From assembly GCA_027943245.1 (NCBI GenBank), contig JANDJZ010000588.1, positions 1-23,697 of the forward strand: a stretch of DNA of 23,697 nt. Direction: 5' to 3'. This document shows, piece after piece, positions 1 to 11,424 of the stretch. The position numbers were made by a program, and so were the translations under genes. The stretch is from Acanthamoeba sp. SK_2022b (Eukaryota; Discosea; Longamoebia; Acanthamoebidae). The notes under the pieces were generated by a model. It was given only the letters and a program-made list of their open reading frames with translations, did not search any database and had not been told where the DNA came from. Positions within the stretch are counted from its first letter, which is position 1. Each line of letters begins with the position of its first letter.

Positions 1-422
1 GCGCGATGATCAGGACGGACGGCTGTCCGCCAGGGGTCCTCGCTGAGCTGTACCTGCATCACCTCTCGCGGCGTTCCGTCAAAACTCGAGTCCAACCCCT
101 TGAGCGCATTTTCTTCCTGGAGATCAACGATTAGCCGATACCAATAATAGGGTGAAAAAACGCAAAAACAATTAAAAAAAGAAATTGTAAAAATACAAAT
201 AAAATGATGATGATAAAAGAAATGGTAAAAATACAAATAAAAAGATGATGATAATAATAAAGAGCAGAGGAGCCGCAAACCTGGATACGATCCATAACCG
301 GGGTCAAATACTTCTCCGACTCTTGGTAGTTCTGTACGATCTCCTCCTCCGACACGCCGCAGCAAGCCAGAACCAGCGCGCATATGAGGCCGGTTCGATC
401 CTTGCCTGCATTGCCAGCATTC

Positions 423-453
<31 letters not shown>

Positions 454-701
454 ACAAAGCACGGGTGAGTTTGGTAAAGACTGATAGGAAGAAGAAGGGA
501 GTTGCGACCAACCTGAAGCGCAGTGAATCATGACAGGGTGGTTGCGGACATCGCTGATGACCCGCAGGGCGCGCACGATTTCCGCGTGCGAGTAGATGAT
601 CATGAGCTTGTTGAGCCCAGCCAGGCCCAGGGCGTTCATCACGTCCTTCGCAAAGACCTGCTCGGTGCACCAGCGGCGGTGGGCGCGGGTCAGCTGGAAC
701 C

Positions 702-764
<63 letters not shown>

Positions 765-1898
765 CAAACAAAGTGGGCGTGCCTTGGTCATCTCCTCCTT
801 GTTAAAGATGTTGAGGACCATTTTGAGCTTTGTGGAGCGCGGGCACGGCCAGAAGAGCCCCTTGAGCTTGACGTCACGGTTGAGGAAGGAAATGTTGAAG
901 CGCTTGACGTGGTCGGCGCCCGTCACTGCTGGGTCCTTGATCGTGGGGTACACCTGCAAGTCGCGGGTGGGCAATTGGTGATCAGAGAGCAACTACGAAA
1001 AGGGAGAGCTGGGTCGAGCGGAGCAACAGGAGCGCACCTTCTCTACAATCCAGTCCAGTTTATCGCCGAGCTTCTCGTCCTTGGCTCGCAGGTCGACGAT
1101 CGTCTTGATGTTGAGGCCCTTGCGCAGGAAGACGAGCACCCGATGCACGTCGAGTGGATGGACGTCCGCTCGCGTGAGCGCTGCACTGCGGAAGACGAGG
1201 CCCGGCACGACGCCGTGGTGGGTGGCCTGGCACAGGTCGCGGAAGTTGAAGAGCAGCCCTCGAGACTCGACCAGGGCGGCGTCCTCCACCACAGTCACCA
1301 CGGGTCCCGCCTCCTCTGCCGCGCTTGCCTCCCGTTCGCACTCCTTGCCCTTGGGCGAGGCCTCTGGCGAGCTCTTCCGTTTGGCCGCTGGATGGACTTC
1401 GCCCTGCAGGACGGGGTCGCTCAGGTCGAACGAAATCTTGGTAGGCGAAGGGCTGTCCTCGTCCGAGCTGGCCTTGCCTGTGCTCTTGTCAAAGGAGGCA
1501 ACGCGTGGCATCCCCGCATCGCGTCGCTGGACGCTAGGCGAGCGCACCATGAGCACGGCATTGGTGGAGTTGAAATCGAAAGAGCAATTTTCGAGTAGCG
1601 TCTCCATGTTGTCGAACTGAAAGCCCTTCTTTGTGTAGTTGGCTGAGTGCCTGCCACTTGGTTTCTCTTTCTCTGCTCTGTCCCCTTTTTCTCCTCGACT
1701 CAATTTCAGGGATCGCGATGAACCAGCATCCTGATCTTTGGTCGGCGGCTCGGAAGAAACCGGTTTCTTATGACCGAAGGAATCGCTTCGTCGCTTCTGC
1801 TGGCGTGCCTTCTTGTCCGCTTCTGTGGCTCGGGCAATAAGGGCAGAGTGCCGTGCTAATAAAACAGACCAAGTAGCGATGAATAAAATGCAGAGCAC
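1..1898 (-). CDS. Protein tyrosine/serine phosphatase, PF13350 (Y_phosphatase3) type, 3' end cut by the window edge
   Basis: Exons on the minus strand are 1898-1038, 953-783, 693-513, 405-281 and 116-<1; phases are consistent. The start at 1898 keeps frame with the first splice site, but Met at 1607 or an upstream exon is possible. About 200 N-terminal residues are polar and Ser/Lys-rich, probably disordered. The catalytic domain follows, with N-F-R-D-L and V-F-R-S-A-A-L-T-R motifs, an I-V-D-L-R segment, then the P-loop HCASGKDRTG (Cys about residue 402, Arg about 408), formed only when exons 693-513 and 405-281 are joined. This is the C-x5-R loop of cysteine phosphatases; the order of motifs is that of the LipA-like family, which hydrolyses phosphotyrosine/phosphoserine. 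The donor after 783 reads AAG|GC (GC-AG); a GT donor in the adjacent GT repeat would add eight residues in frame. The C-terminus lies beyond position 1. Confidence 0.82.
181..256. repeat. Two-copy 38-bp tandem duplication in an intron
   Basis: Positions 181-218 and 219-256 are near-identical 38-bp units (GAAAT-T/G-GTAAAAATACAAATAAAA then GATGATGAT) with only a few differences. They lie in the 117-280 intron of the phosphatase gene and account for its AT-rich character. Confidence 0.85.
423..451. repeat. (CA)n microsatellite in the intron that splits the phosphatase P-loop
   Basis: About 14 uninterrupted CA units. On the transcribed (minus) sense this is a GU repeat located just upstream of the acceptor at 406-407. 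Confidence 0.95.
703..763. repeat. (CA)n microsatellite in an intron
   Basis: About 30 uninterrupted CA units, a GU tract in the sense of the minus-strand phosphatase gene, running to within 8 nt of the acceptor at 694-695. Long reading frames through it (Cys-Val or Thr-His dipeptides) are artefacts of the repeat. Confidence 0.97.
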
Positions 1899-2535
1899 AA
1901 ATCGGGCAATTTACAGAGCTGTGCACGTACTGCCCCCGGTCTCGATGGACGTGCTGAGAGGACGTTGCCTGCCGATTCTGGGTGCAGAGGTGCTCAAAGG
2001 TGTTTGAACTGGCTCGGTCGGGAGCTCCATTTGCATCTCTATATACAGCTCTGCACTTCGCAACCCGGCGACGGGCACGTCTCTACAGGTAAAGATAAAT
2101 GTGGTCTTACTATGTGCGCACTCCCGCCTTCTGCAAAGCTTTTTTTGTTGAACCGTTGATCCAATCGTGGATACTATGCTTTCTTGCCCCTTCTCTTTTC
2201 TCTGTTCTCCCTCAGGGTTTTACTGTCGACGTCGCCTTTCGGCGCTCCGTCACCGCCGCCATGCTCATGGCAACGTTCTCGGCGCCAAGCGTGGCGCATG
2301 CGCGTTGGACAACGAGTTATGTGTGCTACGCGGCAACTACAACAGTTCTCGACGCCTTTGCCTTAGCCCCGCCAATGCCATAAAGGCCCAACCATCACCC
2401 TCCTTGGAGCTCGGAGGTTAAAAGAGATGGTGCTTGGTAGAGGTGGGGCAGCAGTCACAAAGAGAGGGGGGAGAGAAAAGCCAAGGAGGAGGCGGGAAAG
2501 GCCTCGCTGGGCTGGCTGCGGCAACAGCATCCTTC
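1899..2535. other. Gap of 637 bp; possible small plus-strand transcript with one intron
   Basis: This is the upstream region of gene 1 and the 3' flank of gene 2. A TATATA stretch lies near 2040. A good plus-strand donor (ACAG|GTAAAG, intron from 2089) and a strong pyrimidine-rich acceptor (CCCTCAG|G, ending 2215) suggest a spliced transcript. Downstream of the acceptor a Kozak-like GCCGCCATG at 2261 opens a 40-codon frame ending at 2383, without recognisable features. Another frame over the same bases reads like a worn EGF-like module but has no start. I do not call a gene here. Confidence 0.3.
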
Positions 2536-4969
2536 TCAGAACGAGGGCAGGATGAACAGCTGGCGCTTGTTGACGGCAAGGCCGACGGCGGAATCGACGG
2601 TGACGATGCTGCCGTCGGAGAGCGTGATGTAGTGGGCCGACTTGTCGATCGTGCCGGCGAGCGGGCCCGCCTTGAGCGAACCGTCGGTGCGGCCGTAGTA
2701 GACGTAGCCGGTCTCGAGGTCGGGGAACGAGGAGGGCAGGGTGAGCAGGCCGCTGACGACGACGTGGCCGGTCTGGCCGGAGAAGGCGTTGCTCGAGGCC
2801 ACGCCAAAGGCCCTGGGGGCCACCTCGACGAGCGCGACGTTGCCCGAGCTGGCGGCGTCGGCGGCGCTCTTCCGCTCGATCACGACGGCGCCGTACTGGC
2901 CAAAGGCGTCGATCGAAAGGCCGGCGACGCTGACAGAGTAGTTGCTGAGCTGGTCCAGCGACAGGGCCTGGCCGATGACGTAGAGGGGCGAGGCGTGGAG
3001 GTTGGCCGCCTGGTCCACGGTGACGATGGCCGTGGTGAGCTTGCCGCTGTTGCTGTAGTCGGCCCAGGCGACGACGATCTTGTTGGCCGACACGCTCGCA
3101 GAGTCGATGAAGGGCAGCACGCCGTTCTTGAACTGGTTGGTGTAGGTGCTGTCGGCCACGCCGTCCTCGATCGTGAGCACGTCGCCAAAGTGAATGCCGT
3201 CGATCTTGTAGGGGGTCCTGTGCACGAGCACCGCGCGGAGGGCGTAGTCCTTGCTGCCGTCGACGATCACGATTGCGCCGGTGGAGCTGTCCAGGCCGAC
3301 GGCGGAGAGGTGGAACTCGGGCGAAATACCTGCGGCCGACGCGTGATGAGATGGATTGGGTGGGTGGTTGGGTGGGTGGGCGAGTGGAAGCGTTCAGTGT
3401 CATGACTGTGTCCGCGGCGTACCGTCAAAGGAGCTGGTGCTCGAGACGGTGAGGGTGCTGGCGTCCGGGTTGTAGCGAAGGAAGCTGCACACGAGCTGCT
3501 TCGTGCCGTTCGTGGTAGCGCCGTAAGCAACAACGAAGGTGTTTTCACTGAGCGCAAAGACGTCGTGCACGGGGAAGTTGCCACTGCATAACGCAGAGTG
3601 AAAGAGGGGAGAGGGAGGTGAGTGCCCGCATCGACCAACCACCTGCGTGACGCGGGAGGGCGCCGTACTGCATAAGCGCCACATCAGTGACCCAGGTGAC
3701 ATTGGGGAGCTTGTTGACCATGTCCCACATGACATTGCCGACGACGGCGCCGAAGTTGGTGCCTTCATCCACGCTGATGAAGCCGCTATCGTAGGACGCC
3801 ACGAAGGTGCTGGGCCCGAGCGCGGTCAGGCGAACGTCACGCCAGACGGAGAAGTTGAAGCCCCTCTACGCGTATTTAAGCGCGAGTTAGACAAACCGAG
3901 CCAGTCGGACACGCACAAAGCAAAGGGAGACCAAGGCGTGGACGGCTTACGCTGGAGAGATCGTTGATGGTCATGACGCCGGGCTTGGTGTCGGCACTGC
4001 CGGCCCACACAGCCTTATCGGCGGCGATGATGAAGTGGTTGTTGGCCAGGGTGATCACGTCGTGGAAGGTGTCGAAGGGCATCTTCACCGGGGCGAACCA
4101 ACCGCTGACGGTCTCCTTGTCTGTTTGTGGTTTGCCCGTCGGGCAGGCCGTGAGCGCCATGCGCGACACGAGGTCCACCACTGCGAGCGGCTGCAACGTA
4201 CCGAGCGAAATGGTGCCCAGAACGGCGAACGAGCCGGTGTTGTTGGTCCACACTGCGATCACGTGGTCCACCGAGCCCTGGTCGACGAAGCGAGCGACGC
4301 GCACGTTCTGCAAGAAGAGGAGCGTTCGCGTGTCACTCTCTGAGACTTGCGCGCGGCGAGGAGAGGGGAGCAGCAGCAAACCTGCGATCCCACGCCAAAG
4401 GGTGTAATGGGCTTGGAGTAAATGGTAGTGCCAGCGCCGTTCCTTACGCTGCCGTTGGGGAGCATGGACACCACGTTCAGCTGTCACAACAACAACAACG
4501 AGTGTGTGAGAGTCGCAAAGCCATGAGCTGCAAGCGAAACTGGTGAGACCATAGAGTGGTGTACTACAGTACCACAGGAACAGTGCCATTCACGGGAGCC
4601 GACACGCCCTGCGAAAAGATAACTGGTTCGGGCTGCTTGGGGTCCTTGATGTTGTTCTGCAAAGAGACAGGTTGATCAGTTAGACTGATGTGCAGGCAAA
4701 ACAAACTTCGGCAAAGTGTCGCCTTGTGTCATCGAGTGTTAATGCGGCAATTGCGAATCGAATTGTGGCGAAATGGGATGAAATTGCAAGTATGATGATG
4801 AAGAAGGCTGCAACGGTGAACGAACCACTTTGGCAATGGCAGCCACGGCCAGAGAGAAGAGCAGGATGTTCCAGCAGACGAAAACGATGGCTCCCACGTA
4901 GAACCACTTCGAGCGGGTCTCGCCGTAGCCGCCCACGAGTGGGTATTCCTCCTGCACATGCCCAGACAT
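2536..4969 (-). CDS. Type II single-pass membrane protein with large beta-rich ectodomain, family not recognised
   Basis: Exons are 4969-about 4829, 4656-about 4582, 4480-4382, 4307-3951, 3865-3669, 3583-3423 and 3329-2536. The last three total 384 codons including the stop. Two donors (near 4826-4829 and 4573-4582) have alternatives a few codons apart, so length is about 605 residues. Residues 1-21 form a polar tail with a YPLV sequence (Y-x-x-hydrophobic sorting type); residues 22-47 are a hydrophobic signal anchor. The rest is rich in V, T, G, S and D, with short beta-strand-like segments and N-x-T/S sites, and has no cysteine clusters or catalytic motif I recognise. Near the C-terminus a segment with G-Q-T-G-H-V-V-V-S-G, then Y-V-Y-Y, then D-G-S-L resembles a sheet motif found in some secreted and viral surface proteins (from memory, unverified). 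Likely a cell-surface or endosomal protein; function unknown. Confidence 0.78.
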
Positions 4970-5449
4970 CTCTTCCTCTTCTTCTACACTCACAGGTGTA
5001 CGTGCAGACGGCCTGGCGTGGATCAAGAGAAAGAAAAGGCGACCGAAGGGCCTTGCCTCACCCAATATACGAGCCGGGATAAATGCTGGCAGAAGCGGTG
5101 CGGTCCCGACAGCAGGGAAAGGCGTTGGCGAAGCGGTGAAGGTGCACCAAGCCGTGCTTCACTGCAACGCCGCAAAGGGTGAAAGAGCACACGAAGAGTG
5201 GCGTCGTTCCACAGCCCCACAGCGGTGGCGGCTTTACCGCCAAGTGAAGAATGAGGGATGCAATGGCTGGGGTGAGCATGATGGGCGCCTCCACCACGTT
5301 GTTCATGCCGCGGCCCACAGCAGGCGGGTTCCATCATGGCGGTGGCCAAGCTCCGTGAAGAGTTGCCTGAAACAAAGTTCGCCGATTGTTGTTGTTCGGA
5401 AAAGGACAGCAAGAGGAGAGGAGGTAGCACAACGTCGAGGCAATAGACA
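4970..5449. other. Gap of 480 bp between divergent genes 2 and 3
   Basis: This holds the upstream regions of a minus-strand and a plus-strand gene. An 86-codon minus-strand frame (5318-5058) with hydrophobic stretches exists, but it shows no splice or family support. I see no clear TATA box and no repeat. In-frame upstream extension of gene 2 to 5065 is possible but less likely than the Met at 4969, which gives a normal short cytoplasmic tail. Confidence 0.5.
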
Positions 5450-6071
5450 ATGGAGAGCGATGAAACCACCCTAAGCATGATCGCAGAGCACCTGTACCTG
5501 TGTAGCAGGCGGTCGACGCAGGACCGGAAGGTGCTGGAGGCCCACGGTGTCTCGTACGTGATAAACGTGACCGAGCGAGTGGGCCACCAGTGGGAGGGCA
5601 TTACCTACCTCCACATCAACGCCAAGGACGGATGCGGCTTCGACCTCTCTGCCCACTTCGCGCAGGCCCACGCCTTCATCAGTGCGCTCCCCCACCTTCC
5701 CCTTTATAGAGTGGAATGCAAAGCATCCTCACGTTCTCCCGGCCGTAGACGAAGCCAAAGAGAAGGGCGCGCGAGTGTTGGTGCATTGCGAGTATGGCAT
5801 ATCGCGATCAGCCACGGTGGTGATCTCCTGGCTGATCAAATACAACGGCATGACGCTCAAGGATGCCTTCCTGCACACCAAGGCGCAGAGGCGAGTGATT
5901 ATGCCGAACGAAGGTGCAGCCCTCTACTCGTGCGTTTATCTGCCCCTCCCCGGCCTGGCTTACCGCGTTTCGTTGACAGGCTTCTTGAGGCAGCTCATTG
6001 AACTGGAGAAGGAGGTGCACGGCAAGGCCTCTCTGGAGCTCGGCAAGTGGGGACAGCTCCAGTGGATATAA
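5450..6071 (+). CDS. Atypical dual-specificity protein phosphatase (DUSP)
   Basis: Three exons, 5450-5681, 5749-5913 and 5980-6071, separated by introns of 67 and 66 nt, give 162 residues. Unspliced, the frame breaks; splicing joins A-F-I to N-E-A-K-E-K and N-E-G to F-L-R-Q-L, both at points expected for the fold. The signature HCEYGISRS (Cys91, Arg97) is the C-x5-R loop with the S-R-S-A-T continuation typical of DUSPs. Asp60 in the loop N-A-K-D is the likely general acid. The P-N-E-G-F-x-x-Q-L helix near the end is also diagnostic. Length fits a catalytic domain with no kinase-interaction or lipid-binding extension, so this is an atypical DUSP; substrate cannot be predicted. It probably acts in the cytosol or nucleus, as no signal peptide is present. 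Confidence 0.92.
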
Positions 6072-6666
6072 CCCTTCCCTTGTTGACGCCCAAACGATCA
6101 CTGCGTATCGGTCATAAACTCGTGTGAGGAAAGCTGAGATAGAACACAAAGAGCTTTTGGGTCCTCATTCCATGGGCCGGTGGAACAGTCGGTGGAGGCT
6201 CTCACCAAGAACAGTCCAACACCTCCGCCAACAGATAGCATCTGCTGGAGCTGGGTTGCTTCTCTTTCGGCGACCCATTCTGCGGTAAGCTCTGGGGCGG
6301 AGTCAAAGTGTGCTGGGTGGTCCAAGAATTCCAGGGATATTGCAGTTAAATAGCCAAGAAATTCATATCATTTTACTTGCCTGTTGGCCGTGTGCGGCGA
6401 AGGGAGCTGGAGCAACAGCAACAAACAGAAGACACCACCAGACCAGAGACCCCAAGCGAGAGAGCCAGCCCAGCGCAACCCTTTGCGCGCCACTGTAGGT
6501 CAGTCTTCTTTTGCCCATTTTTCACATTTCATTCTGACGTCCCAATTCTCGCTGCAATGACGTGGCAGTCCACATTCTCACGCGAATCTCGATCCCTTGT
6601 TGTGCCAATTTGATCTAGAGGAGAGCCGCCTGTCGAGCACAAGTACACACATTTTCCCTTGCCATC
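6072..6666. other. Gap of 595 bp: 3' flank of gene 3 and promoter region of gene 4
   Basis: No gene is supported. A 75-codon minus-strand frame (6325-6098) has fairly protein-like composition but no other evidence. The right-hand part carries two TGACGT-type elements 23 bp apart, listed separately. Confidence 0.5.
6535..6567 (+). promoter_or_regulatory. Paired TGACGT (bZIP-type) elements upstream of the OTU gene
   Basis: TGACGTC at 6535-6541 and TGACGTGGCA at 6558-6567 lie 100-132 bp before the start codon. The first matches the CRE half/whole core; the second matches the TGACGTGG core known for unfolded-protein-response bZIP factors. Function here is inferred only from resemblance. Confidence 0.3.
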
Positions 6667-8254
<1,588 letters not shown>

Positions 8255-8468
8255 CGCGAGAGATGTACAAAGACGTCGTGTACTTGTATGCCTGGGGACA
8301 ACCCAGCGACGAAGTGTAAATACAGCCACGGTTTGTGTGCAATCGACAATACCCCCTCCCTCTACACGACAGAGGAAGGAGACCACAAGATGTAGTACAG
8401 CCAAAGGGTTTATTCCTTGGAAAGGAGATTGCGGGGGGGGGTCCGCTAATCTTTTTGGAGCGGATGAT

Positions 8469-8957
8469 TTAGCAGGGGAAGTGGGCACCGAAAGCCTTCT
8501 TGAGGCAGGGGCAGCAAGTCGAGACGCTGCCGCCGAGGCACGAGAAGCAGCCGTCGGGGTTCTCCTTGAACTCCTTGCACTGGGGGAAGCTACAGGGGGA
8601 AATAGAAGATTTAGCATTCCTTGAACTCGTTGTAGCGGGGGCAAAGCTCGAGATGGACTTACCACTGGGCGAGGGCACCAGCACACTGGAGGCCGAGCTC
8701 GAGGTTGCAGTCGCTGTCCTGACTGTTTGGTGTCAAAAAAAAGCATCTCGCCGGTGAGATGGTTGAACTCCGATCAACAAAGAACGAAGAGGCATGAAGT
8801 AGGAGGTAAACTACAATAAAAAGAAGGAGAGATAAGAGAGAGGAGAGACATGAAGGGGGGCGGATGACACATACGGAGCAGAGATCTTAGGCTGCGAGGC
8901 GAGGGTGCAGACCACGAGGGCGCAGAAGAGGGCGAGAACGGCAAGAAGGAACCTCAT
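8469..8957 (-). CDS. Small secreted cysteine-rich protein, unrecognised family
   Basis: Exons 8957-8875, 8722-8663 and 8589-8469 join in phase to give 87 residues. Residues 1-20 are a clear signal peptide (M-R-F-L-L-A-V-L-A-L ... T-L-A). The mature part, about 67 residues, has ten cysteines (33, 41, 48, 52, 62, 65, 73, 74, 76, 87), enough for five disulfides. Spacing is C-x7-C-x6-C-x3-C-x9-C-x2-C-x7-CC-x-C-x10-C. Two parts look alike: residues 41-52 and 65-76 both read C-x-G-x(4,5)-C-x-P-C-like, suggesting an internal duplication. The last residue is cysteine. I do not recognise the family; effector, antimicrobial or cyst/wall roles are possible but unsupported. It is convergent with the OTU gene (214 bp apart). 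Confidence 0.85.
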
Positions 8958-9192
8958 TGTTGTAAGTCGGTTAGTAGTAGTCGAGCTGGTTTGCTTTTGG
9001 CGTGTGACGTTTGGGTCTTTGTCGTTGTGGGTTCCGATTTCATTACATCCCAGAAGCCAATCGTGTGTGTCGCCCGTGTCCGGATATTGCCCGCCAGCCC
9101 ACCACAGAACTCGCTCCCGAAGTTCTCCTCCGCTGCCCATTGGCCGACGACCGCCCAACACGCAGCGGGCGAAGTGTCCGCGCGTAGTGTTG

Positions 9193-11160
9193 TCACAACC
9201 TGTGAGTCGGCTCGGCCGCGTAGACAAACGAAGCGGGGAGTCGCTGCTCGTCGGCCAGCTTCTTGACGTGCAGGCGGATGTTGCTCCGCGCGTGGGACCA
9301 CAGCGCCTGCGGCACGTCCTTGTAGACCACGCGCAGGATGTCGTCGTCCGTCTGCGCTCCGCTCTGGTGCACCAATGGCGGAGCAAGGTCATCTCCAGCC
9401 CCGCACGCCGCACAGCAGGAGCGCGCGACTCGTTGCTAGAAGGGGGGGGGGGCGCACTTGGGTGATGGCGTCGAGTATCTGCTCCTCGCGAGCCTGTCGG
9501 TGCGCAACGTACGAGCGCAGGAGTGTGCACGGGTCGTAGTGGGGCGGGCCGTGGGCGGGTATCGCCAACGCCGGTTGCAGGCCGATGAACTTGTGGGTGG
9601 TCTTGAAGTACTCCAACATGTCACCGCCCGCCCTGCGATGCCACCACCGCAGTGGTCAGCTGCAAGGAGCTACGCTGGTCCAAGCAGGCTTGCCGGAGTG
9701 GTGAGGGGGGAGGCGGGGCAACCTGGCGTCCAAAACAGCAGAGCCCACGCCCACGATGTGGTCGCCGGCGATGAGGACCCCCGCGCTGCGCTCCCACAGC
9801 GCCATGTGGCCTTCGGTATGGCCGGGCGCCTCGACGACCTCGAGCTGCACGCCTGGCGAGGCCAGCTCACATCGATGAGAGAAGCGCGCCGAGCGCAAGG
9901 GGGACAGGCGTGTACAGAGTACCAGGGGTGGACAAGATGACCTCCCCGTCCTTGACCACTTCTTTCTCGAGCCTAGTCTCCACTCGGCTCAGCGTCTTTT
10001 CGTGGCAAAGCAACTTTGCCTGCGCACGACGCTATCGCGTCAGCCAGCGCACGCCGAGAGAGGGAGAGAGGGGGGGAGTCAAGCCGTTACCCTGGGGTAG
10101 AGGGCGTGGATGAGGTCGAGGGCCTCGCAGTGGTCGCGGTGGTGGTGCGTGAGGAACACCAGCACGTCGTCGGCGCCCTCCTCGGGCGGGATCAGATTGC
10201 GCAGGACGGCCTCGGTGTGCGCCCTCCCCGCGTCGGAGGCGCCCGGGTCGACCACGACCCACCGCTTGTCGCCCCGCACCACGACCTGGCGCGATCGGAT
10301 TGGCCGTTGAGGCTCAGCCCGAAGGCGCAGACAGAAGCGGCGCGCGGAGTTACCAGGTTGGTGGTTGTGAACGGTTGGATGGTGTTGGACGCGACGGGGA
10401 CCACGAAGACGTGCGGCGCGTACTCGAGCGGGACGGCGACGCCCAGGGGCAGCCCGCGCGCCGTCTGCTGGGCGCAGTGGGCCACGAATTCTGGCGCATT
10501 CATAAAGGGAGCAAGGCGTCAGCACGCAGCTGGCTTGCCCGGGGAGCCGCCCTAGGGCGCAATGCGAGAGCAGGGAGGCGATACGTTCAGCGGGCATGCA
10601 GGCAAGCCATCGCAGCAGCTGAAGGGCGTGAGGCTCGAAGAGCCACTGGCGGGCCTCGAAGCGGGAAAGCGCCTGTGCGATCTGACGATGGCGACCAGGT
10701 CAGCGCTGCGCAAGATCGACGAGAGCGAGGCCTCCTTTTTACCTCGATCCACTCTAGCCCCGTCTTGGCACATCGCTCTGCCATCTGATCCGCTGCTGCG
10801 CCCCACACGAACACGAACTCCTTCCGTTTGCTCTCTGGCCTGTGCGTGCCATGGAGTGTCATTGCGGAGAATTATGGTAATAAATAACAAATAACAAATT
10901 ATAAAATCATTAAAATAAAGCGAGACAAGAAGGGGAACGGACTGGCTTTCGATGAAAACAGGCATGTCGAAGGTGCCCAGCCTCACCTCCTCGCTCTTAT
11001 GTGGCAGGAGATCTAAAACGTCGCGAGCACTGGGCAGGCTGGCGTAGGCTGGTCGTGCCTCTCCCTGAGCGCGAGCTGCCTGCAGATGAATCAAAACTCG
11101 TCCATCTGTAGTTTGGAAGAGGCGCACAACCTCCACGTGTTCATCCTTGCCCTTCTCCAT
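9193..11160 (-). CDS. Metallo-beta-lactamase-fold hydrolase, LACTB2-like / plant-type
   Basis: Nine exons, 11160-10943, 10839-10743, 10681-10585, 10490-10354, 10285-10091, 10019-9923, 9852-9723, 9632-9458 and 9351-9193, close exactly at 434 residues. The N-terminal 150 residues hold a variable helical region. Then come V-V-V-D-P-G (Asp196), the zinc motif T-H-H-H-R-D-H (residues 229-235), P-G-H-T-E-G-H-M (His292), A-G-D-H (Asp311) and a C-terminal A-H-G-P, which together form a dinuclear zinc site. The terminal helical part with H-V-K-K-L resembles the DNA/RNA-binding-like tail of LACTB2 proteins. Architecture with the long N-terminal extension matches the plant metallo-hydrolase group from memory. 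LACTB2 is a mitochondrial endoribonuclease in animals; substrate here is unknown, and no clear targeting peptide is visible. Head-to-head with gene 7. Confidence 0.92.
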
Positions 11161-11424
11161 CTTTTCTTATCCTTTTCGATGCATTTCTCCTACATTTCTC
11201 GGTGATTTTGCGCGATTGGGCAGCTGGGGCCCAATAGGACGAGTACGAGACGCCATTAATAATTTTAAGAATTGCCCAATACCACGCCGTGCACGAGCTC
11301 TGTAGCCTTCATTTGCTGGTTGTGCTTTTCTCCTTTCCCTACACTCCTACGCCGAGTGTCGCAGCCTTTCGTTTTGCTTCGCTCACCACACGCCACACAC
11401 ACACAGCCGCAGCGGTAATACACG
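11161..11424. promoter_or_regulatory. Bidirectional promoter region of genes 6 and 7 with CCAAT inverted repeat
   Basis: The 264 bp between start codons hold a perfect inverted repeat, ATTGGGC at 11215-11221 and GCCCAAT at 11229-11235, with a 7-nt spacer. A further TTGCCCAAT lies at 11272-11280 beside an AT-rich stretch (11255-11269). These are CCAAT-box cores in both orientations, so a shared NF-Y-like control is plausible; this is inferred from sequence only. Confidence 0.4.

Noticed and set aside
131..992. Long frames with Val-Cys or Thr-His dipeptide runs
   Set aside because: They are read-through of CA/GT microsatellites inside introns; splice sites and family motifs remove the repeats from the protein.
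2363..3405. 346-codon and 323-codon frames overlapping the last exon of gene 2
   Set aside because: Arg- or Gly/Val/Asp-rich composition typical of GC shadow frames; gene 2 has spliced continuity in its own frame.
5058..5318. 86-codon minus-strand frame with hydrophobic stretches upstream of gene 2
   Set aside because: No recognisable domain or conserved start context; may be 5' UTR sequence.
6098..6325. 75-codon minus-strand frame between genes 3 and 4
   Set aside because: Composition is plausible but there is no homology, splice or regulatory support.
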